A stretch of 64,000 nt of DNA from Brachycybe producta (taxonomy: Eukaryota; Arthropoda; Diplopoda; Playtdesmida; Andrognathidae): assembly GCA_036925085.1 (NCBI GenBank), contig JAUPFP010000012.1:3268460-3332459 (forward strand), in the 5' to 3' direction. A program made the translations under genes and the position numbers. The notes beneath the pieces were generated by a model, which had not been told where the DNA came from, searched no databases, and saw nothing but the letters and a program-made list of their open reading frames with translations. Positions 46,201-54,900 of this stretch are shown piece after piece. Position 1 is the first letter of the stretch; every line of letters begins with the position of its first letter.

Positions 46201-47589
46201 TGGATTTAGATATAAATCACGAGAACTACTTTCAACGCCCGTAAAATGTGATTCAAAGATGCCGTTTTCCCTGTTCCGGGAGCTCCCGATATGTACAAAC
46301 TACCCGGTCGTTTCTCGATCAGATGATCTTCTAAGAATCGAGTTATCGTCTGAATCTCGGTTTCGCGACACGGAAAAGACGAAGCCAACGACGACGACGT
46401 CAGAGCAGATTTCACTTCTTGGTAAGTGGTTACTGCAATGAAAGAAAAACAGAAATTAAATGTCTCTAAAAGGTTTACATTATATCTAGCTACTTTAGTG
46501 TTCTCGAGAAAGAAATTTTAACGGTTACCATCTTGTTTGAAGAGCTGTATACAAGCGGAACTCGTATCGGCCGTTTTGCGTGGCGAACTGCTTCGAGAGC
46601 ATGAAGATTTCTTTTCTGGAGTATTCTCTGCAAGTTTAAATTGCCAATCAATCAATTAATTGCAAGATAGTGAACCCAGTGAGCAAAATAAAGTGCTTTA
46701 CCGGCATCAGGTTCGTTTCGTTTCACCTTCCGAGGAGAAAGATTCTTTTTCAGAATCGTTTTCTTCGTCGTCATCGATAAAATGCTAAAATCTTTCGCTA
46801 CATTAAAAAAAGAAATATCAGAAAAATACGAACATATCGTACCTCCGCGAGAAGACTGACGAAACTCAAAACAACACTTTTTTGGGGGGGAAAATGAGTT
46901 TAAAGTTGCATCTGAATCTATTGAAGGAAGTGAAATAAACCGATATTATGAATAGTCAAAACGGTTTTTACACTTGAGAAGCTCAGCAAAGTAAGCCATG
47001 AATCTTCTCTTAACTTTTAAACTCATTTTCTCCAAAAAAGTGTTTTTTTTAGTTGTGCCACTTTTCTGAGGCCGAGGTGCGATATGTATAATGTGTTATC
47101 CATTTGGTGTAGTTGTCCATTAAACAAAACGTATGTCCAATTTCGCGTTTTGTATCGGGTGAATTTATGTTCATTTCGCAAAATGTACATTTCGTGTAAC
47201 GGTCAATTACACCAAATGGAATGCGCCATGGCATTCAAAATACATAATAAACGTACGTATAGTACCCGACTGTGGACTCTCGATCGAACCACGAAACTTT
47301 TTCGGTGGCGAACAGGACGACGCCAAATCTGCAATTAATAATGTTAGCTGTTTATTACAACGAATACTCCTTTTACCCAAAGTGTTTTCTAACCGCTGCC
47401 TTCTCTATTCTTTTGTTTTGTAGGTGTGTTTAGTTGAGAACTACGGAGTCGAAACGACTCGAAACTCTTCTCATTGTCATCCAAGGCGAATTTCGAACGA
47501 GCAGGTGACGTTTCCACCACTTTGTTTGTTGACGATCTCGCCTTGCGAATTGTGAAGTTTAGACTCGATTGAATCGTTGTTGAAGTCAT
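43274..47589 (-). CDS. CDC6: CDC6 replication licensing AAA+ ATPase, 13 exons
   Basis: The product should load MCM2-7 onto origins together with ORC and CDT1. Exons, in transcript order: 47589-47394, 47328-47266, 46797-46702, 46627-46529, 46432-46230, 46171-45993, 45902-45796, 44886-44747, 44665-44559, 44483-44398, 44350-44139, 44069-43929, 43372-43274 (TAG). Sum is 1728 nt, 575 residues; human CDC6 has 560. All junctions keep the frame. Walker A is GAPGTGKT (residues 201-208), Walker B LLILDEID (280-287), sensor 1 LIGIAN (about 313-318), sensor 2 SGDIRKALDICR, and the C-terminal winged helix VCKKQQVS...FLNICTLVESRGLI. The tenth intron has a GC donor. Exon 6 could start at 46165 instead of 46171. 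CDC6 and not ORC1: there is no BAH domain and the alignment to CDC6 is end to end. Confidence 0.96.
43428..43910. mobile_element. MITE-1 copy 11 (TTAA flanked)
   Basis: TTAAGAGGCTACATTGC to GATGTGTAGGCTCTTAA, with part of the arms deleted. Occupies most of CDC6 intron 12. Confidence 0.82.
43929..44350 (-). CDS. CDC6: CDC6 exons 11-12: winged-helix region
   Basis: Exon 11 (44350-44139) contains LPLHQKVLLSTLLMIVKKGK, the start of the winged-helix domain. Exon 12 (44069-43929) contains VYCRVCKKQQVSHLDQSDF and the recognition helix region. Exon 13 (43372-43274) completes the domain with VTLKVDENEVEFALQDKVLL. The order and spacing match vertebrate CDC6. Confidence 0.93.
44397..44398 (-). other. 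GC splice donor of CDC6 intron 10
   Basis: Exon 10 ends ...TACAAGTTCG and the intron begins GCAAGT, the usual context of GC-AG introns. No in-frame GT donor is available nearby, and the phase (one base carried) fits exon 11 exactly. Confidence 0.8.
44747..46432 (-). CDS. CDC6: CDC6 exons 5-8: AAA+ ATPase core
   Basis: Exon 5 (46432-46230) has PCRETEIQTITRFLEDHL, then RPGSLYISGAPGTGKTAS (initiator Walker A). Exon 6 (46171-45993) gives VNCMTLNSVNSIYKRIW. Exon 7 (45902-45796) gives Walker B LLILDEIDYLDSKDQQ and FEWP. Exon 8 (44886-44747) gives GIANALDLTDRILPRLQ with sensor 1 asparagine and FPPYSRDQLLTIIKDRL. All catalytic residues of the family are present. Confidence 0.95.
44958..45648. mobile_element. 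MITE-1 copy 12 (full length, TTAA flanked)
   Basis: TTAAGAGGCTACATTGC at the left and GTGATGTAGCCTCTTAA at the right, long inverted arms. It nearly fills CDC6 intron 7. Confidence 0.87.
46529..47589 (-). CDS. CDC6: CDC6 exons 1-4: regulatory N-terminus
   Basis: Residues 1-152, poorly conserved and basic, carry six full CDK consensus sites (S/T-P-x-K/R): Ser28 (SPAR), Thr55 (TPTK), Ser72 (SPPK), Ser107 (SPRK), Thr121 (TPEK) and Ser133 (SPRK). Basic clusters at SPPKKFR and SPRKVKR could be nuclear localisation signals. IQSSLNFTIRK near the start loosely resembles the N-terminal PCNA-interaction/TISFPKRK segment of vertebrate CDC6. No KEN box was seen. Confidence 0.9.
46837..47087. mobile_element. 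ACCTCGGC-family foldback element, uninterrupted
   Basis: TCGTACCTCCGCGAGAAG at the left and GGCCGAGGTGCGATAT at the right, with inner AAAATGAGTTTAAAG / CTTTTAAACTCATTTT. It preserves TTCTCTTAACTTTTAA at 47005-47020, the empty target for MITE-2 copy a. CDC6 intron 2. Confidence 0.75.
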
Positions 47590-47958
47590 TTTTTTGCGAA
47601 ACAAACTAGAAAACAAGTTAGAAAAGTAAAAAAAAATGAGGTTAACACAGTTGGACAGAAAATAGTAGGCTAACACCAAAATAAAAGGCGGGGAACGAAA
47701 AAATTCTGTGTCTTTAACACTATGCTTTAACGAAACGTTAACAAACGTAATGCTAACGATATTTTACCGTAGCACAACTGTTACCTGTGTTCGCAGAAAT
47801 ATAAATCGTCGTTGAAACAACAAAAAATGTAAAGTAAAAACCTCCAGATATCGTTGTATAGAACAGAACGAAGCTACCTTTCGCACTGCTGTACAAATAA
47901 CAAAATTATCAACAAAGCAGCTGCTCGTCATGCAACAATAGCGCAGAATTGATAGATC

Positions 47959-47990
47959 TCCCGCCAAATGTGACAACTTTCCCCGCCAAA
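47959..47990 (-). promoter_or_regulatory. paired E2F sites upstream of CDC6
   Basis: Two sites on the CDC6 strand, TTTGGCGGGA (47968-47959) and TTTGGCGGGG (47990-47981), 22 bases apart and about 370-400 bases upstream of the CDC6 ATG. They match the E2F consensus. Vertebrate CDC6 promoters are known to be E2F-driven through closely spaced sites, so the same G1/S control is likely. Transcription start not determined. Confidence 0.65.
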
Positions 47991-48129
47991 ACCTGTCCCA
48001 TAACTAACTATCATTGGTTAATGGAGATCACGTGAGACGAATAACCACACCTTTTTTTTTCTCGATCAGCTCCAATGTTACTATTTGATTAGATACCAGG
48101 ATAAAACACTTCTGCCCTTATAAGGTGGA

Positions 48130-48610
48130 GTCCATAGACCATAGGCAAATCATTTTTTCCTCCCCCGGCTTATGACGTCATTTTGCGCGCTCTCTTTCGG
48201 CAGGCCCTACTTTTTGCCTATTTCTATACATAGAACCAGGCACATCAATTGAATAACGTGCAAATAAATAATTATAATTTCTCTATTTTGCTTATTTCAA
48301 AATTAAAATTATTATTGCAATAAATTAAATGGTCAACAAGCCAAATTAAACACACCAATTCACAAGCGAATTGCAATGCAATGAATTCTCAAGTGAGTCA
48401 AGTCAATCAGTCTATTACACAAGCCCACAAGCGGAGACTACCCACTGTGCTACCCAGGCGTAGGCATTATACTGGCACAGAATAAGGATATATATATATC
48501 CTTATTCTGTGATACTGGTTTGTTTAAGGCCATGGGAAGAATTATGCAAAAAGTAAGGCCTGACGACAGAGGGCGAGCAAAACACGATTGACGTCGTGGA
48601 AAATTCGCCA
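48130..48610. repeat. degenerate foldback element in the CDC6-CWC22 spacer
   Basis: Left GACGTCATTTTGCGCGC...GGCAGGCCCTACTTTTTGC pairs with right GCAAAAAGTAAGGCCTGACG...TTGACGTCG in reverse complement, with mismatches. A perfect 36-bp palindrome lies inside at 48476-48511. Confidence 0.5.
48476..48511. repeat. perfect 36-bp palindrome
   Basis: CACAGAATAAGGATATAT followed immediately by its exact reverse complement, with no loop. AT-rich centre. Confidence 0.95.
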
Positions 48611-48737
48611 ATAACAAGAAGGGACAAAGTCGCTTATCCTGTTTTATAAGATTGTTTAAGTAAAGTCACTAAAGTGTACTAAATCGCGCTAGCTAGTAGC
48701 TACTAACTTGTAAGTCAAGGAGCCTAAAATCATACAG

Positions 48738-48745
48738 TGACGTCA
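48738..48745. promoter_or_regulatory. CRE/ATF-type site TGACGTCA
   Basis: A perfect palindromic TGACGTCA about 253 bases upstream of the CWC22 start. A second copy at 48173-48180 lies in the foldback element. CREB/ATF proteins bind this sequence in animals; here function is only inferred. Confidence 0.4.
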
Positions 48746-48782
48746 TTTACGCCGTTTTTCTCTCTCTCTTCTAAAAGCCTGT

Positions 48783-48918
48783 TGAGCGCAGCCAGAAAAG
48801 TGTGTTCTGATTGGTTATTTAGGCTTGTTACGCGTTTGATTCTGTTTGTTATGGGTTTCTTATTAGTCTGATGCTCATAAAAAGGCGGAGCTAACAGAAT
48901 TTTTTTGGCTGCGCCCAA
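48783..48918. repeat. diverged foldback related to the 1513 MITE
   Basis: GAGCGCAGCCAGAAAAGTGTG and, inverted, GGGCGCAGCCAAAAAAATTC. The right arm has AAAAAGGCGGAGCTAAC, resembling AAAAAGGGCGGAGCCAAC of the Mutator-like MITE. It ends 80 bases before the CWC22 ATG. Confidence 0.45.
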
Positions 48919-48997
48919 CTGCCAGTTGTTTCTTGTTCTTCGCGTCTGAAATTCTGAATTTGGAGGCGAAAACGTGCGATAAAGAATTCATCGAAGA

Positions 48998-51900
48998 ATG
49001 TCTTCAGGTTCATAGTAAGTATTAGAAAATATTACGTTATATTTATTGTTGATTAACGTATTATATTTGTTTTGTTTTTTGTGCGATACATTTATAGTTC
49101 TGATTCGAGTGAAGATGAAAGCCACGAAAAAGTAGAAAAGAGAACGAAAGAATCGAAGGAAAGAAAGGGAAATGACGGAATAATGGAAAAGAACAGAAGT
49201 CGAAGTAAGAGGAGTTCTTTGAAGAGCGACGACAGAAGCAGATCTCGAAGTCCAGAGAAAATAAAGACGACCAAACGTTCGTTGGAGAGGCCGGCTGACA
49301 AAAGCAGATCTCCAAGTTCGGAGAAAATGAAGACGACCAAACGTTCGTTGGAGAGGGACGACAGAAGCCGATCTCTAAGTCCGGAGAAAAACAAGACTAA
49401 GCGTTCGAGGAGTAGAGAAAAGCGTTCCAGGAGTAGTTCTGAGAGCAGAGGTCGTGACTTCGATCGTTCGAGAGAATCGAGGAGCCGTTCGAGAAGCGGA
49501 GATCGAACGCGACGAAGGTCTCGAAGTAGAAGCAAGAGCAGGGAACACCAGTACCGTCATGGAAGACGCTACTGGGATGACGACCGTTACTCGGATAGAA
49601 GAAGCCCGGAGAGACGAAGGAGAAGGTCGAGAGAAGATCGAAGTCGAGGCAACAGCGACATTTACTGGAACAAATACGGAGATCGAAGATCTGATTTGTC
49701 GAAAGGAGGAAGAAAAGAGAACGAAGAAGAGGACAGTAGTCGGAGAAAAGAAAGAAGAGATCCAGAAAACAGAGATCCAAACGTAGGAACGAGAACGCGA
49801 GGTGGCGACATCGATGAAAAGGGAGATAAGCTACAGGAACCTTCTGCAAAGAGAGCGAGGAAGGCGGTCGATGAAGGAGCCGAAGCCCTCACTTTGCGCA
49901 CTGGCGGCGCCTACATACCACCCGCCAGGTTGCGGATGATGCAAGCGGAACTGACGGACAAGAGCAGGTACGAACGACCCGTGTGATCGAAACATGTTTT
50001 GCGTCTCTCTAATCCAGTTTTGTGTTTCTGCACAGCATTGCTTATCAGCGTTTCGCTTGGGAGGCGCTGAAGAAGAGTATAAACGGATTGATTAACAAAG
50101 TGAACGTGGCCAACATGGACATCATTTGTCGCGAACTCATGAAGGAGAACGTTGTTCGTGGACGTGGTCTACTCGCTCGTGCGATAATGCAAGCGCAGGC
50201 GGCTTCTCCTACGTTCACGCACGTCTATGCAGCACTAGTTTGCATCCTAAACAGCAAAGTAAGCAAATAAGTCACACAAATGTCACTATTTTAAAACAAA
50301 ACCTGTGTTGTGTTTGAAAACTTAACTAAATCCCATGTATTTTAGTGGCGTTTATAGAACCAATTGATATACATAATTCGGGGACTTACTGTATATTTAA
50401 ACGTGGAATCGTCTTAAGACGCTACATCACAAAATTACTTCGAAAAATCTCCACAAAGAGCGCTAGCATCGTTTGTCTATTGAGCCCATAGACCCAATGT
50501 TAAAGAAAAATGTTCATTTTTAAAATACACACAGTCGCGACAATATGTTTATTTTTCATATTTAAAAGTTGTCCAATATTAAGTTTTCAAAGTGTAATAT
50601 GCACCTTAAATATATGCGGATCGACTGATAGAATGACAAAAATTGGTGTTTTTCTATTTTTAAAACTGTTTCAAAATCGCGAATTTCTAACTCTTATGTT
50701 ATACTCCATTGAGTATGTGCTCGTAAGCAAGAAAATATCCATTAAAATGCTTGTAAAAATAATTTTAAAAAACCAGAAAAAATCAGCACGTGCAATCAGC
50801 AATGTTTTGGTTTCAACTGTGGTTTAATTGTGTTTTTTTAAATTATTTTAGGTATTTTACGAGCATTTTAATGGATGTTTTTTGCACGTACTCAGTGGAG
50901 TTTAACACAATAGTTAGAAATTCGGGATTTTGAAATAGTTTTTTTAAAAATATAAACGCAATTTTTTTTTGTCATTATATCACTCGATCAGCATACATTT
51001 AAAAATAAAAACGAGCAGTGGAGCTTCTTCTAGGGGCGATTTATTATTAATTTAAATTTAAAGACCTTGCTAGAGCTCAATGAAAAGAAATCTGAAAACA
51101 ATATTCCAAAAACAATGAAGTTCCACAAAATGGGACTCATTAAATAATTTGCAGCCTATAGCATAATGAAAACAAAAGCAATTATGTAAATTAGTATGTT
51201 GCTGTCTGCACATTGGTCGCCTCGACCATTTCAAGTGTTGTATCTCCCACAGACAATTAGAAATCCGGACAAACAGAAGTTGGCTCCGCACTTTTTATGA
51301 CGACTGGCAACTTCTAATTGGTTTGTTGTGTGGTTCGACGTTGAAAAGGGCGGAGCATGTGACGTCAGACTACATAAGAAACCAATTAGAAGTTGCGTTC
51401 GTCATAAAAAGGGTGGAGCCAACTTCTGTTCGTCCCGATTTCTAATTGCCTGTCATTTTCCTAGATTCCCTATTGTATTTCAGCCAGGGTGGCAGTGATT
51501 TAAATCACATTGATTTAAATCATGATTTAAATCAAATGATTTTTTTTAAAAAAATTAAATGATTTTTTTAAAAAAAATGTACATTTATTTAACCATTAAC
51601 ATTACACAATAAAAATAAAACAGTTCCCAGCATTTTTCTCTATGTTTATAAAATAAAGTAGTGTGGTAGTCCTTTCATTAATGCATTATTTTTTCGGAAG
51701 ATATGCTTGAGGAAGTATCCCCCAATTTACTGGTGGAAATCAGGGACAAATACTGTAGATATAAATAGTAATAGACTAGTAATCTACATGTATTTAAGAA
51801 CCTCAGAGGTAAACCGTTTTAAGTCACCTAAATTTTACAGTGGAATAATTTGAAAGTTTTTCTCTTTGAAGGAATAGGACTTAATATGGTATACCACCAT

Positions 51901-54900
51901 CTAGCAGCCAATGTGTAAAACTGTGGACTTATCACTGTTTACTGCTGATAGAACTTGACAAGCTGTTTAAAAAACACAAATTTTACATCTCATGAAAATG
52001 TAAAATCGTGTTTTTTTTTTAAAGTGACTTAATACAGTTTACCTTTTGAGGTACTGATTTGCTTTGGGGACTGAAAAGGCTGCAAAGCTCGTGTTTACAT
52101 TTAGAATGTTAAATTAAAAGTGCTTGAAACTTATTATTTTAAAATTTGAATGTTTCTTAACATTTTTTTATTATTTTGCAATTAGTTTACTAATAACTTA
52201 ACAATTAACGATGTTATTATTAATCATTTTTGCAAACATCATCATAAAAAAAATTTAATATTTCATATAAATGAAAAAAATGAAAAAAATCTGATTTAAA
52301 TAAAAAAAATCTGATTTAAATGAAAAACATCGATTTATTTGATTTTTTAAAAAAATCAAAAAAATCAGCCACCCTGATTTCAGCACTTTTGATTTCAGAG
52401 TAATCATATTTTCCACTCTGAAACAGCAGTTTTCTGAAGAAGAAATTCCCAAGACTATCATTTCGGAGTGTTTCATTGAGCTCTAGCAAGGCCTTAAAAA
52501 GAAGAAGCGTACAAATGATTAGTTTAAATTAAACATAAACTGTCCTAGGAGGGGCTCTTAAGAGCCTATATATGTGACGCCATTTTGAATATTAGCAGAT
52601 GACAATTATAGTTCCACTTTTCGCCGTTTAGTAAGCCATTGAAACCAATGAGAAAGAGAAATTCCTATTTTATAAAATACATGGTTCAGGCAAATGTTTT
52701 GTTTTCTGCAACGAAAATTGTTATTTTCAAAATTCAAATTGCAATATGTACATAACAATATTGCTCATCTAGTGATACGTTGGTACAAATTTATAATTAG
52801 TTTTTCTCTTTTTAATTTCATTTTAAAATCTCGTATTTTTTTAGCTCATGTTAAATCCCATAGGCGACAAACGCTCCTCCGTTTATACATTTTATAGGAT
52901 CGAACTTCCCACTAACAAAAAGTTTCATAGTACGTTAAAAGTTGACCACTAATTATATACGACTCAAATAACTAACCATTGTAGATCAAAAGTTGCTCTT
53001 CCTTTTTTCAGTAGTGCATATTTACCCAAAAAAGAATCGTTATTACAATATACCCACTTTTATCCATCGATAAGAGAGAAAATGGCGGACAAAAGTGTAT
53101 CAAAATTGATTTTTTTGCCACATGTTGACGTCACAGCTACAGAAGCGCCTACATGCGAAGATTTTTGTAATTTTTTTTTCACTGTAGGATCTTAGATCTT
53201 AAAGATTAACCAAATGGTTTTAGTACAAATGTCCCTTTAGGGCAAATGCCAATTTACTGTAAATGTCTCTCTAGGGTAAATGGCCCTTTAGGTTCCTTTA
53301 GAGCTAACGGTTTTATTGTAAATGTCCCTTTAGGAACAATGGTTTTCGGGCAAATGTTCCTTTAGGGCAAATGCCATACACCCCTCTCAAGTTGATTGGA
53401 AGAATGTATTGAGAGTTGAATATGAATAAAGAAATGCATGTGTATTTAATTAAGGAATTATGGAAATGTGATTTGCCACTTAATTGAGGGGTTGACTTTA
53501 GTTTTTATAAATTTAAAGTGGCGTTCTTTGGTGACTCACACAAGTCACTTCATTTTTAAGTTTGTTTTTATGATTTTAATGAATTATTTTTAATATTAAA
53601 AATTATTTTGGCAATTGTTGGGTAAATCTTGACGATATTTTTGCAAAAGACATTTCTGCAGGTAATGGTCTCTTTAAAAAGTAACTCGTGTGATCAAATT
53701 TTTTTCATCATAAAAAGGAACGTACAATTTTTTTTTTGTAAATTTTACCGTCCTAGGACGGGAGGTTATCTCTGACGACAAAAAAAAACACGCATTCAAA
53801 TGAAATTATTCTTTTTGATTTGAAATTTCGCCCAGATACGTAGTGTTATAATCGTATTTCACTTTTATTTTAGTTTCCTCAATTTGGCGAACTGGTTCTA
53901 ACCCGTTTGATCATTCAGTTCCGACGTGGATTCCGCCGAAACGATAAAAATATTTGCTTATCTGCAACGAAGTTTGTAGCGCATTTGGCCAATCAAGAAG
54001 TGGTCAGTCCGTCTTTTGTTTTGTTTTGATTTGATAATGGCCGAGGTGATTGACAGTTCGTGTTTTATTTCTTTAAGGCTCACGAAGTTGTTGCGTTGGA
54101 GATTTTGACGCTGCTTCTGGAGAATGCAACCGATGATTCTGTTGAAGTTGCAGTGGGTTTTCTCAAGGAGTGTGGAGCCAAACTGACGGAAGTTTCTCCG
54201 AGAGGAATTCACGGTAATTGGACATCACTGTCGTAATCGAAAGAGCAAATTCGCCGGTGGTCGGTTTCACTTTATGTTGATACCTTGTTTCAGCTATTTT
54301 CGAACGTCTCAGAAGCATTCTTCACGAGGGTCTTCTCGATAAGAGGGTTCAGTACATGATTGAAGTGGTGTTTGCCGTTCGAAAGGATGGTTTTAAGGTA
54401 ATATCGTGGTTTTTTTTTTGGGGGGGGTGGAATGTTTGTGATTCGATGGCACTGGCAACTTGTTTTCGTTTTTTATCTTTTAGGACCATCCTGTCATCTC
54501 CGATGGGCTCGACAAAGTGGATGAAGCAGATCGGATAACTCATCTGATATCTTTGGACGAAGCCACTGATGGACAAGACATGCTAAGTATGTTTTTGTGG
54601 TTTTCTTCTTTGGACTTTTTGTTTTGTTGTTGTGCCCAACACTGTTGTTACATTGGATGGAAAACGAGAATGTAACTGTCTAAAAGCCGGTGTTTTTTTT
54701 TGTTAAGGTGGCTCTATAATTGAATTAACCCTAATCCATGCGGTTTTTTTAAAAAAATTCTGATTTTCAAACAAACTTTTTACAAGCAACAGTACGAAAA
54801 AGTTAAAAACGGTTCAGGGTGGGTCCAGACTATAAGAGAACAATGAACCGAACATGTTTGCGAACATTTCCGAAGAACATGTTCGCTGTGGCCGGCAGGG

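Larger units (their letters stand above)
51002..52557 (+). repeat. SINE-like body interrupted by two elements
   Basis: Starts AAAATAAAAACGAGCAGTGG and reads GAGCTTCTTCTAGGGG, AAAGACCTTGCTAGAGCTCA; the same sequence follows the tRNA-like heads at 55229-55475. Its far end (GAGCTCTAGCAAGGCCTT, TGTCCTAGGAGGGGCTC) repeats the start inverted. A Mutator-like MITE (51251) and a hAT element (51485) are nested in it. CWC22 intron 3. Confidence 0.55.

Noticed and set aside
43274-47589. ORC1 instead of CDC6
   Set aside because: There is no BAH domain, the length (575 aa) fits CDC6, and the N-terminal CDK sites and C-terminal winged helix align with CDC6 throughout.
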